A stretch of 40,793 bases of DNA from a virus. The position numbers were made by a program, and so were the translations under genes. The DNA is taken from IMG/VR virus record IMGVR_UViG_3300042518_000099, positions 1 to 40,793 of that record; one strand, written 5' to 3'. Below, one piece after another: positions 24,841 through 31,075 of the stretch. Under the pieces are notes generated by a model. That model saw only the letters and a list, made by a program, of their open reading frames with translations. It was not told the DNA's origin and made no database searches. Numbering within the stretch: position 1 is the stretch's first letter; every line of letters starts with the position of its first letter.

Positions 24841-24864
24841 AAAACCTCCTGTGTTGGAGTTTTT
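24841..24864 (-). promoter_or_regulatory. Hairpin hiding the ribosome-binding site of the gene at 24840
   Basis: On the minus strand AAAAACTCC (24864-24856) pairs with GGAGGTTTT (24849-24841) around a six-base AACACA loop, with one A.G mismatch. The 3' arm holds the GGAGG ribosome site and ends at the ATG. Opening this stem would be needed for translation. It is the last element of the structured leader. Confidence 0.6.
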
Positions 24865-24922
24865 ACTGTAGACCTTTTTTTGTTTGTTGAATGTCGTTCT
24901 GTTGACAATCTTTTACTTTCTT

Positions 24923-25062
24923 TATTTCTGGACATAACTTCCCCAAGGGTGGTAGCACTCACCTCGCCCCGCAAGGGTCACTTCTGGATGTTCCTTGCCT
25001 AGCGTAGCCGAAGCCAGCGATTCTCTCCGACTATCTCTGTGTCTACCACCCATTCAGAAATA
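24923..25062 (-). ncRNA. Candidate structured RNA or leader element
   Basis: Two nested perfect stems close this element: TATTTCTG/CAGAAATA (24923-24930 with 25055-25062) and GGGTGGTAG/CTACCACCC (24947-24955 with 25043-25051). Inside are a GCAAGG/CCTTGC hairpin (24971-24976 with 24993-24998) and a hairpin near 25003-25018. The latter has a C(UUCG)G tetraloop and a G-U pair only when read on the minus strand. No convincing reading frame crosses it. The whole gene-free stretch 24841-25295 lies between two minus-strand genes. I match it to no known RNA class. It could be the 5' leader of the gene at 24840 or a separate RNA. Confidence 0.55.
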
Positions 25063-25182
25063 GTCTACGTCCAGTACCTCACTGACAGTCTGGATCGGAA
25101 GTGCTCTAGGGTGTCCAGGTTCCGGTGTTCTCTCCCGCGCAGCCCATGCAGGCTCTTGATAACGCTCGGGGTACGGTCTGGT

Positions 25183-25263
25183 AAAAACAAAAAAGCCGTT
25201 AAGGATGCCCCCTGGTGGAAGTCCTTGTTGGGAGAAACAAGGCAGGGAACATGCTTAACGGCT
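25183..25263 (-). terminator. Long, layered intrinsic terminator
   Basis: On the minus strand the ten-pair stem AGCCGTTAAG/CTTAACGGCT (25254-25263 with 25194-25203) is followed by T6, a G and T5. Inside it are a CCCTG/CAGGG stem and an inner CCTTGTT/AACAAGG hairpin. The whole hairpin is about 70 bases, much longer than an ordinary terminator. It lies about 30 bases after the stop of the gene at 25296 and should end that transcript. Its extra layers suggest an additional function, such as protection of a small RNA end. Confidence 0.75.
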
Positions 25264-25295
25264 CAATCTGCTTCCACACAGACAAGCTAACTATA

Positions 25296-25646
25296 TCACA
25301 TCTCTACGACCTTACAAGTCCACCCTTCTTTTAGCTTTGCCCATCCATGAACCTCTATCTTCCAACCTGCTCTCAGGATAGCCGGAAGATGCTCACACTC
25401 GCTTATCTTCTTCACCCTAGCGTTGATATTGGCCCTGCTCGTTGTCTGCACCAGCAGCGTCTCTTCGTCTCTGAGGCAAAGTATGTCTCCGATACTGAAA
25501 AGGTCTTGTCGAATACGAGCCCAAGGGTTCCAGTGCTCGACTATTTGGCATAAATAACCTCGCTCCCTAAGTAAGGCTAGAGACCTCTGAGTAGGACTAA
25601 CCGACGAACGGCGTGTTTTCTTGGTGTCAGTGGCAGAGATTGTCAT
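25296..25646 (-). CDS. PD-(D/E)XK-like nuclease-fold protein
   Basis: 116 residues. The core RSLALLRERGYLCQIVEHWN, then DLFSIGDILCLRDEETLLVQ and TTSRANINARVKKI, resembles small restriction-like nuclease folds: a helix, a D in DLF/GD, then a strand with Q instead of the usual E.K pair. The replaced catalytic residues make enzymatic activity doubtful. It sits alone beside the divergent start of the rightward recombination operon. No clear ribosome site is seen before the ATG. The function is inferred from fold-like pattern only. Confidence 0.5.
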   Translation of the reverse strand: MTISATDTKKTRRSSVSPTQRSLALLRERGYLCQIVEHWNPWARIRQDLFSIGDILCLRDEETLLVQTTSRANINARVKKISECEHLPAILRAGWKIEVHGWAKLKEGWTCKVVEM

Positions 25647-25708
25647 CGTGACGACAGTCTTAAAGGTTTATCGAGCCTAAGATTACTCCATCGCAACAAG
25701 GAGAAAAC
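25640..25708. promoter_or_regulatory. Divergent control region of the recombination operon
   Basis: This short gap separates a leftward gene from the rightward operon. It holds small inverted repeats GTCA-TCG-TGAC (25642-25652) and TCGT-G-ACGA (25646-25654), which overlap the start codon of the leftward gene. It also holds a possible -10 TAAGAT (25678-25683) for the rightward unit, without a clear -35. An AAGGAG site precedes the ATG at 25709. Promoter and operator use are inferred. Confidence 0.35.
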
Positions 25709-25858
25709 ATGAAAATCGTACTTACACAAGAGCAGCTAGAAAAAATACTAAAAGAATACTTTTATGACAACTACAACGTAAAGACTGGAGAAATTACGTT
25801 TGACTTAACGAACTATTTAGAAGAATTCTGCGTCATCCATACAAAGGAAGCACCATGA
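25709..25858 (+). CDS. Small acidic protein, 49 residues
   Basis: It opens MKIVLTQEQLEKILKEYFYD and continues TGEITFDLTNYLEEF. The ATG has AAGGAG seven bases upstream, and its stop overlaps the next ATG (ATGA). It is the first gene of the rightward operon. The protein is acidic, with one helix and a short strand region. The function is unknown. Confidence 0.65.
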   Translation: MKIVLTQEQLEKILKEYFYDNYNVKTGEITFDLTNYLEEFCVIHTKEAP

Positions 25859-25989
25859 GCGTTGACTACGATGCTTGGCTTGACAGAAAACTTTACGAAT
25901 ACGACCGCGAGAGGGAACAAAATGACTACCAACAACAGTTGGAACAACAGGAATTTGAACTTGACGAAGTACAAGCCGACGAGGAGTGA
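25855..25989 (+). CDS. Small acidic protein, 44 residues
   Basis: It opens MSVDYDAWLDRKLYEYDRER and then becomes glutamine- and glutamate-rich. It is coupled to the gene before it by ATGA. The charge pattern suggests a single long helix. Short acidic proteins with a DYDAWL opening are common in the early regions of phages; the function is unknown. Confidence 0.55.
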   Translation: MSVDYDAWLDRKLYEYDREREQNDYQQQLEQQEFELDEVQADEE

Positions 25990-26053
25990 CTGGGCACTAT
26001 GCGCGCTATTGGGGATTTGCTACGGAACACTGCTCTTCCTGTTCATAAAGTAA
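25922..26053 (+). CDS. Possible small membrane protein in an overlapping frame
   Basis: 43 residues from ATG 25922, which has AGGG seven bases upstream. After a polar part (TTNNSWNNRNLNLTKYKPTR) comes one strong membrane segment (WALCALLGICYGTLLFLFI) and a final K. Half of it overlaps the 44-residue gene in another frame. It fills the gap before the annealing-protein gene. The membrane segment and ribosome site argue that it is real. Confidence 0.5.
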   Translation: MTTNNSWNNRNLNLTKYKPTRSDWALCALLGICYGTLLFLFIK

Positions 26054-26064
26054 AGGAGCTAAAC

Positions 26065-26595
26065 ATGAAATTCGCTGAGTTAAACAAAATCAACGTCAAC
26101 AGCAAGATCGAGAAGAAAAACAACCTCTCGTATCTATCCTGGGCTTGGGCTGTAGAGCAACTTTTGCTCAACGATCCGAGTGCTACGTGGGAGTACAAGC
26201 CTCACCAAATGTGGGGCGAAACAGTCATGGTGTTCTGCGAGGTCAAAGCATTTGGAGTTTCTCGCACTGCCCAACTTCCGGTTATGGACCACAGAAACAA
26301 GGCGATCTCTAATCCTGATGCTTTTGCAGTCAATACGGCTATGCAAAGGTGTTTAGCAAAGGCAATAGCTTTACACGGCATCGGTTTGTATATCTATGCT
26401 GGAGAAGATCTTCCTTCAGAGGAAAAGGTCGATGAGCTTGAGGCCTACAAGTCAAAACTCGAAGCAGCAGAGTCTTTAGACGCGCTTAAGGCTGAGTTCT
26501 CTCCGGGCTACAAAGCCATGAAAGACAAGCCAGAAATAAAAGAACTCGTCGCTGTTTACGAAGCCAAGAAGAAAGCACTTACGGAAGTCAAATGA
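26065..26595 (+). CDS. DUF1071 single-strand annealing protein
   Basis: 176 residues from ATG 26065, with AAGGAG seven bases upstream. The N-terminus INVNSKIEKKNNLSYLSWAW, then PDAFAVNTAMQRCLAKAIAL and HGIGLYIYAGEDL, is the DUF1071 signature. This family is grouped with phage single-strand annealing proteins related to Rad52/ERF. It should pair complementary ssDNA made by the exonuclease encoded further on, promoting end joining or concatemer formation. The C-terminus is helical and charged. It is coupled to the next gene by an ATGA overlap. Confidence 0.82.
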   Translation: MKFAELNKINVNSKIEKKNNLSYLSWAWAVEQLLLNDPSATWEYKPHQMWGETVMVFCEVKAFGVSRTAQLPVMDHRNKAISNPDAFAVNTAMQRCLAKAIALHGIGLYIYAGEDLPSEEKVDELEAYKSKLEAAESLDALKAEFSPGYKAMKDKPEIKELVAVYEAKKKALTEVK

Positions 26596-26945
26596 ACCTA
26601 GACCGCTTTGAAGAAGGCTTGATCGACGACATCCAGACTGACCGCTGCAAGAAACTCTTGTGGTCGGTCATCAACCTGGCAGTAGAAGATGCTTGCAGGG
26701 CTCCGTACAACAAAAAGCCAAGCACCGAGTCGATAACCGCCATGAGGTTTTTAATCGGGAACGGCAAGGAAGCTGACGTTGATTCTTGGCTTATGTGGTT
26801 AGACGTAAACGGTCCGGTGTTTAGAAGGAGACTCTTGGAAGCTATGTTCTCGGATTACCACGATAAGTTCCCAGACATGGCAAGAAGGGCCTTTAGAGCA
26901 AATTACAACTGGTGGAGGCTCAATGCGACTGATTTTAACGACTGA
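26592..26945 (+). CDS. Conserved helical protein in the recombination operon
   Basis: 117 residues, all helical by pattern (FEEGLIDDIQTDRCKKLLWS, then VINLAVEDACRAPYNKKPST, ending RRAFRANYNWWRLNA). I do not recognise a family. Its fixed place between the annealing protein and NinB, coupled to both by overlaps of 4 and 23 bases, suggests a role in DNA recombination or replication. That is inference only. Confidence 0.6.
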   Translation: MNLDRFEEGLIDDIQTDRCKKLLWSVINLAVEDACRAPYNKKPSTESITAMRFLIGNGKEADVDSWLMWLDVNGPVFRRRLLEAMFSDYHDKFPDMARRAFRANYNWWRLNATDFND

Positions 26946-27342
26946 GAATGACCGTAGGAAGGCTATAGAGGCTCTACAAGCCGCTGAATTGGGTTACATG
27001 GTAACTATTACCAAACCTCCTCGCACAGCGGCTCAAAATCGGTTTTATTGGGCCATCCTTACTGCGTGTTCTGAACAGCTTATGAACCAGGAATACACAC
27101 AGGACATCTGGCACGAGTGGGCTAAGACAAGATTTCTTCCTACAAGGATCGTAGACCTACCTAGCGGCCAGGTGAAAGAGATAGAACCGAGCACCGCTTC
27201 TCTCACGATCTCTGAGTTCTCTGATCTTGTAGAGCAGCTCCTACAGTACGCGTTGGAAAAAGGCTTGATTTGGACTGATGAGATGAAAGACGCTGAACTA
27301 GATTTAAGGAAGATCAATGTACATAAACAAAAAGCTGCTTGA
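26923..27342 (+). CDS. ninB: NinB-family recombination protein
   Basis: 139 residues. The signature TENDRRKAIEALQAAELGYM, then VTITKPPRTAAQNRFYWAIL, and a late SLTISEFSDLVEQLL match NinB (Orf of lambda), which binds ssDNA and SSB and can help load annealing proteins. GGAGG lies six bases before the ATG. It lies in one operon with an annealing protein, an exonuclease and an SSB-like protein, exactly the expected partners. Confidence 0.85.
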   Translation: MRLILTTENDRRKAIEALQAAELGYMVTITKPPRTAAQNRFYWAILTACSEQLMNQEYTQDIWHEWAKTRFLPTRIVDLPSGQVKEIEPSTASLTISEFSDLVEQLLQYALEKGLIWTDEMKDAELDLRKINVHKQKAA

Positions 27343-27610
27343 GGCTTGCAGGCACATCCCTTGCGGATCGTGTTTCGCCGAAGATGGAACGGTTGTCGCC
27401 GCACACAGGAACCAAGGAAAAGGCATGGGCATCAAGGTATCTGATGCTTTAGTAGCATCCCTGTGCTTTCGTTGTCACACATACTTAGATCAAGGAAAGG
27501 ATATGTCTCGTGAAGAACGTCGAGACTTCTGGAACCAAGCGTATATCAACACGATGCAGGCAATGATCGAACGAGGATTTCTAAAGGTGCAAAATGGAAC
27601 AAAGAACTGA
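27317..27610 (+). CDS. YbcO-like HNH-type recombination endonuclease
   Basis: 97 residues. CGSCFAEDGTVVAAHRNQGK, then GMGIKVSDALVASLCFRCHT and YLDQG, form a treble-clef metal site (CxxC, AH, CxxCH). This follows the DUF1364/YbcO pattern of small HNH-like nucleases in phage recombination regions. The family is thought to cut branched DNA or act in place of other resolvases. It overlaps NinB by 26 bases and the exonuclease gene by 17. Confidence 0.75.
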   Translation: MYINKKLLEACRHIPCGSCFAEDGTVVAAHRNQGKGMGIKVSDALVASLCFRCHTYLDQGKDMSREERRDFWNQAYINTMQAMIERGFLKVQNGTKN

Positions 27611-28190
27611 GGATTGGTACAAAGCAAGACTAGGCCACGTAACGGCTTCTAGGGCTTCAGACGCGATTGCAAAGCAAGGTACGGCTACACGTAGGAACTA
27701 TGCAATCCAGCTCGTCACAGAGCGTTTAACGGGCTTACAGACCGATTCTTTTACGAACGCGGCTATGCAGTGGGGTACAGAGCAAGAACCTATCGCTAGG
27801 GTCGCTTATGAGCAGGCTACAGGCTCGATTGTGGAGCAGACAGGCTTTCACAAGCACAAGAGCATAGAATGGCTTGGAGCCTCTCCTGATGGGTTTGTAG
27901 GCTCAGGTCTGATCGAGATCAAGTGTCCTAACAGCAACACTCACGTTGATTATTTACTCGCAAAGGAGGTTCCCACTAAGTACAAAAGCCAAATGCTCAC
28001 TCAAATGCTAGTGACAGGTAAAACATGGTGCGACTTTGTTAGCTTCGACCCAAGGCTTCCCGATCACTTGCAGTTATTCATTGTTAGATACGAGCCAAAG
28101 CCAGAGGAGTTCAAGATCATTGAGCTTCAACTCACGAACTTTCTAGCCGAGGTGAACGAAATGGAGAAATCGCTATGCCAAAAGAACTAA
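27594..28190 (+). CDS. YqaJ / lambda-type exonuclease
   Basis: 198 residues, the usual length. The YqaJ viral recombinase fold shows QRTEDWYKARLGHVTASRAS at the start, GTEQEP (acid in 63-65), LGASPDGFVG (D99) and LIEIKCPN (E108, K110), the PD-(D/E)XK catalytic set. It should resect dsDNA 5' ends and hand ssDNA to the DUF1071 protein. The ATG lies in the end of the YbcO-like gene, with a weak AAAGGTG site. Confidence 0.9.
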   Translation: MEQRTEDWYKARLGHVTASRASDAIAKQGTATRRNYAIQLVTERLTGLQTDSFTNAAMQWGTEQEPIARVAYEQATGSIVEQTGFHKHKSIEWLGASPDGFVGSGLIEIKCPNSNTHVDYLLAKEVPTKYKSQMLTQMLVTGKTWCDFVSFDPRLPDHLQLFIVRYEPKPEEFKIIELQLTNFLAEVNEMEKSLCQKN

Positions 28191-28396
28191 CCGGAAGTAT
28201 TAGCAAGAACAAGAAAAAAGAAAAAGACGCTCACCCTGATTACAGAGGGTCAGCGACTATAGGAGGGATTGACTACTGGGTCTCAGGTTGGGTTAACGAT
28301 GGCTCTGATGGTAAGTATCTGGGTCTGAAGTTCCAGCAGAAGGATGGAGAGTCAAAACCCGCAAAACAAGACGATGACGATTCCGTACCGTTCTGA
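28175..28396 (+). CDS. SSB-like protein with acidic tail
   Basis: 73 residues. PDYRGSATIGGIDYWVSGWV, then DGKYLGLKFQQKDG, has the strand pattern of a small OB fold, and the C-terminus is DDDDSVPF. That tail copies the DDDIPF-type tip by which bacterial SSB recruits repair proteins. A basic patch (NKKKEKDAH) is near the start. It is probably an ssDNA-binding protein working with the exonuclease and annealing protein. The ATG is preceded by GGAG and overlaps the exonuclease end. Confidence 0.7.
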   Translation: MPKELTGSISKNKKKEKDAHPDYRGSATIGGIDYWVSGWVNDGSDGKYLGLKFQQKDGESKPAKQDDDDSVPF

Positions 28397-28406
28397 GGAG
28401 AAAGAT

Positions 28407-28637
28407 ATGCACCTAAGCAAACACCAAAGCCTGTTGAGGCAGGCATACATTGTTAGACCTAAGCTCATAACCGACGATTCTCCCGCTCTTGATAAAGCGA
28501 TCAGGACCATCGAGAGCGAGAATCCCAGTGCGTTTTGGAAAGAGAAAGACTTTGAAAAGCGGAGGTTCTACCATGCGCCACGCCCAGGCACTCCTTATGC
28601 GTCTGCTGTCCATGCGTGGCCGAAAGATCTCTTATGA
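28407..28637 (+). CDS. Small protein of unknown function
   Basis: 76 residues from ATG 28407 behind GAGGAG. It contains KHQSLLRQAYIVRPKLITDD and FWKEKDFEKRRFYHAPRPGT. No family is recognised. It is coupled to the next gene by ATGA and belongs to the end of the recombination operon. Confidence 0.55.
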   Translation: MHLSKHQSLLRQAYIVRPKLITDDSPALDKAIRTIESENPSAFWKEKDFEKRRFYHAPRPGTPYASAVHAWPKDLL

Positions 28638-28819
28638 ACTGGAGAGAGCTAATCAAAAATCAAACCAGGAACGAGAAGTTCAGGCCCGTCGAAGAAATAT
28701 GGAGGGAATACGGGTGGAAGCCACCAAGTACCGAGTGCGAGGAAACGATGGCTAAACACAAAGCGTTTAGGGAATGGTCGATCCGTGGCATCGTGGATCA
28801 ACCTTATCAAGCAAGTTAA
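28634..28819 (+). CDS. Small protein with EEIWREYGWKPPS motif
   Basis: 61 residues. It opens MNWRELIKNQTRNEKFRPVE and continues EIWREYGWKPPS, a short pattern that I know from other phage small proteins near recombination genes. The rest is basic. ATGA coupling to the gene before it supports the start. The function is unknown. Confidence 0.55.
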   Translation: MNWRELIKNQTRNEKFRPVEEIWREYGWKPPSTECEETMAKHKAFREWSIRGIVDQPYQAS

Positions 28820-29054
28820 ATCTTCGGACGTTGAGGAGATCGCGGCAGCGTATGAGAAAGCGCTGCCGTTTGTCGTTCAGGATTGGGCGAAGATGATCCT
28901 AAAACTTCCTAGGACTAAAAGACTCCCAATTATCGAGAAGATAGATAAGGTTCACGGAGACAAGATAGGGCAAATGGTTAGGGACGAAGTTACCGCGCAA
29001 CACCGCGACTTTTCTCGAAAGACCTCATCCCAGCAATCCCCAACATCCCGCTGA
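28785..29054 (+). CDS. Helical protein at the end of the operon, GTG start
   Basis: 89 residues from GTG 28785, without a strong ribosome site but overlapping the previous gene by 35 bases. VKSSDVEEIAAAYEKALPFV, then VQDWAKMILKLPRTKRLPII, forms a helical body. The last 21 codons lie over the end of the opposite-strand holin gene and have low-complexity R/S/Q content. The exact C-terminus may therefore be an accident of overlap. The function is unknown. Confidence 0.5.
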   Translation: MASWINLIKQVKSSDVEEIAAAYEKALPFVVQDWAKMILKLPRTKRLPIIEKIDKVHGDKIGQMVRDEVTAQHRDFSRKTSSQQSPTSR

Positions 29055-29403
29055 GAATCACCCACAGAGCCTCCGTATCGAGCATGGGAGGAGGCGATAC
29101 CTCACGAGGAACATAACCCTCTGCCTGCAACCAGGTCCACGCCCAGACGAGAAGAGGGTAGAGCAGGAACTGGTAAAACATCGCACCAGCACCAACCCAA
29201 CCTATTGCAGGTCTCCAGCCGGCAACGAATAGATTCTGATTAGCAGCCTCGACCTTGTTGACTTCCATTTGGCCGAGATCAATAGCCTGGTCGATGCGTT
29301 TGGCTTCTAACTCAAGCTGCATCCGCTCTTTATCGGTTGTTATCAGGTCCGATGCGACCTTACCAACAGACTCGATCACCGACCCTATGCCTAAGAAGTT
29401 CAT
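28990..29403 (-). CDS. Holin, GTA/3TM type
   Basis: About 137 residues from ATG 29403, coupled by ATGA to the endolysin gene. An amphipathic N-part (GKVASDLITTDKERMQLELE) is followed by LFVAGWRPAIGWVGAGAMFY, a second hydrophobic stretch FLLYPLLVWAWTW, and a third (LWVILSGMLGIAGM). The ...GWRPAIGW... segment with three membrane helices is the GTA_holin_3TM pattern. It forms the membrane lesion that releases or activates the endolysin. It ends 65 bases inside a plus-strand gene. Confidence 0.82.
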   Translation of the reverse strand: MNFLGIGSVIESVGKVASDLITTDKERMQLELEAKRIDQAIDLGQMEVNKVEAANQNLFVAGWRPAIGWVGAGAMFYQFLLYPLLVWAWTWLQAEGYVPREVSPPPMLDTEALWVILSGMLGIAGMRSFEKSRGVAR

Positions 29404-29909
29404 AATTTCAACGTCCGATTTAGCCAACCAAGTAAAAACTTCATCTGGCTTCTGTCCCTGGTCACTATGTCTCTGTACCTAGCGATCTTTGCAAGCGCGT
29501 AGTAGGCCACAAATAGCTCAGGACTGGCTTGATTAAGTGCTTGTACAGTCTTGGGTCCAATAGAACCGTCTGGAGCGGTTTTAACGCATATCTGGGCGAG
29601 TTTGGAAGCGACAGAAACGCCTGTGTTGACTGCAAAGTTAAAGATAGAAGAAGCGATTACGTCTGACTCGATTTCGTCGCCTCTGATCTTGTCCCAGAAG
29701 TTTACTTTGTAGAAGTCTCGGACCATTTGAGTTGGAGGTGTCTCTGTGTAGTCAATGTACTGCCAACCCTCCCAGTTAGGATTCATCTTGCGAGCAATAC
29801 CTGCGTAGGTCATGCCACCTCGATCACCAGGAACCTCATGGAGAACGTAACCACCCTCGTCCTCCATCATCTTATCGAACGCCGACTCAAAGCTAGCCAA
29901 TTGCTTCAC
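29400..29909 (-). CDS. Endolysin, GH108 type
   Basis: 169 residues. FDKMMEDEGGYVLHEVPGDR, then GGMTYAGIARK, is the GH108 catalytic start with the catalytic Glu at residue 18 in EGGY. A later NFAVNTGVSVASKLAQ and DGSIGPKTVQALNQ fit the PG_binding_3 domain fused in this family. It cleaves peptidoglycan glycan strands at the end of infection. No signal peptide is visible, so the holin should provide release. Confidence 0.88.
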   Translation of the reverse strand: MKQLASFESAFDKMMEDEGGYVLHEVPGDRGGMTYAGIARKMNPNWEGWQYIDYTETPPTQMVRDFYKVNFWDKIRGDEIESDVIASSIFNFAVNTGVSVASKLAQICVKTAPDGSIGPKTVQALNQASPELFVAYYALAKIARYRDIVTRDRSQMKFLLGWLNRTLKL

Positions 29910-30831
29910 CCCTGAAATAAGCTGTTCCTTCTATGACCTCGCATAATTCCGGTGGAAGAAGCCTGCCGTTTTGGAACTTTAAGATTGCAAAGCCCTGACA
30001 CCAAGGAACGGGATTGTCCTCCATGTAACTAAACTGATCGCCATCAGGATCTGCAAGCATACCCGTAGACACACCATATCGACGACCAGTGTAGTCGCCC
30101 CAACCTTTGACTTCTAAAAGGTGGGTATGCCCTGAGACGGTAGAGATGCCAGCTTTCAGGACATTGTTGTATCCAGAGTGGATGCCTCCGTGTTGGAGTC
30201 GATGCTTAACCATGCAGACCTCGTTAACCATCACCGACCAAGAGACCGTCCATTCTGGGATATGGTCCTTAAGACATGTTCCACCGATACCCTTGAACTC
30301 AGGAACCTGCCCTGCCAAACGCCTATCGAAGCGTATATCGTGGTTTCCTGTTGTCCTATGTAGGAATGTTCCTAAACCCTTACAAGCCTTGACGATCTTA
30401 TCCATGTGCCACTGGACCGCTTCGAGTTCATCCCTGAGACTCGCAACAGGACTCCAATCCATAGGACCAAATCGGCTAATCGAACCTCCGTCTAGGATGT
30501 CGCCGTTAGCAATAATCGCCTTAGGCTTGAGCATCTTGATGACTTTAAGAAGCGCGTTAAACCCTACGGATGGTTCGCCAGGCATGAAGTGTGCGTCACT
30601 AAAAACCAAGACGTAACCATCAACGGTTAAGATAGATCGTTTAGCGTTTTGAGGAATCGCAAGAGAGTGTTCTGAGTCTAGGAATAAACCGTAACGCGAC
30701 TCAATAGACCTGCGCCTTAGATAGACGCTGCGTTGTGAGGTGTTAAGAGCCCTAGCAACCCCAGCAGGGCTTTTTAGCTCTCGGAATAGCGCAATGAACT
30801 CATCGTCGCTGCATTTTGCGTTGTGAACCAT
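29893..30831 (-). CDS. Metallophosphoesterase with N-terminal helix-turn-helix
   Basis: 312 residues. Residues 8-45 (DEFIALFRELKSPAGVARAL, then NTSQRSVYLRRRSIE) look like a helix-turn-helix that could touch DNA. The rest is a calcineurin-like phosphoesterase with all metal motifs: SDAH (78-81), NGD (109-111), TGNHD (161-165), KHR (209-211) and GHTH (234-237). Such enzymes may act on nucleotides, DNA ends or phosphoproteins; the substrate is unknown. It lies inside the lysis cluster and overlaps the endolysin gene by 17 bases. Confidence 0.8.
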   Translation of the reverse strand: MVHNAKCSDDEFIALFRELKSPAGVARALNTSQRSVYLRRRSIESRYGLFLDSEHSLAIPQNAKRSILTVDGYVLVFSDAHFMPGEPSVGFNALLKVIKMLKPKAIIANGDILDGGSISRFGPMDWSPVASLRDELEAVQWHMDKIVKACKGLGTFLHRTTGNHDIRFDRRLAGQVPEFKGIGGTCLKDHIPEWTVSWSVMVNEVCMVKHRLQHGGIHSGYNNVLKAGISTVSGHTHLLEVKGWGDYTGRRYGVSTGMLADPDGDQFSYMEDNPVPWCQGFAILKFQNGRLLPPELCEVIEGTAYFRGEAIG

Positions 30832-31075
30832 GAAGCCCCCAGTGCTCGACGCTTTGGATCATCTTTCGCGGGATCACTAGCGATTGAGCAATTGCGTCAT
30901 CCGTAACGGACTGACAAATCTTCAGGCCACGCTCATTATCTGCAACTAAAAAGCCAATTGAAGTAACAAGCGGAATCTGAAACTCAGCGGCTTTTTCGAG
31001 GCTCTCACCCCATCCCAAAGTGTCATGCGCTGCATCTTCCCAAACTACTTTAACTATCTGAGGGAGATTTTTCAT
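30800..31075 (-). CDS. Conserved small phage protein in the lysis cluster
   Basis: 91 residues. VKVVWEDAAHDTLGWGESLE, then FLVADNERGLKICQSVTDDA and SLVIPRKMIQSV, is a conserved phage pattern of beta strands and a final basic segment, function not known. It overlaps the metallophosphoesterase gene by 32 bases and the holin-like gene by 26. Confidence 0.65.
   Translation of the reverse strand: MKNLPQIVKVVWEDAAHDTLGWGESLEKAAEFQIPLVTSIGFLVADNERGLKICQSVTDDAIAQSLVIPRKMIQSVEHWGLHGSQRKMQRR

Noticed and set aside
24902-24930. TTGACA on the plus strand as a promoter
   Set aside because: No -10 match lies at the right spacing, and the next plus-strand gene is about 800 bases away, beyond a leftward gene.
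24738-24974. A 78-codon minus-strand frame overlapping the start of the gene at 24840
   Set aside because: It lacks a ribosome site and overlaps the replication-type gene in another frame. Its amino-acid content is unlike a folded protein.
25039-25290. An 83-codon plus-strand frame in the gene-free stretch
   Set aside because: It has no ribosome site or protein-like pattern, and it crosses the stems of the structured element and the terminator.
28205-28225. A-rich run in the SSB-like gene as a programmed frameshift site
   Set aside because: It encodes an ordinary lysine-rich segment, and no extended product is available in the other frames.
28489-28755. An 88-codon plus-strand frame with several Met residues
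   Set aside because: It overlaps two ATGA-coupled genes over most of its length, is very arginine-rich and has no ribosome site of its own.
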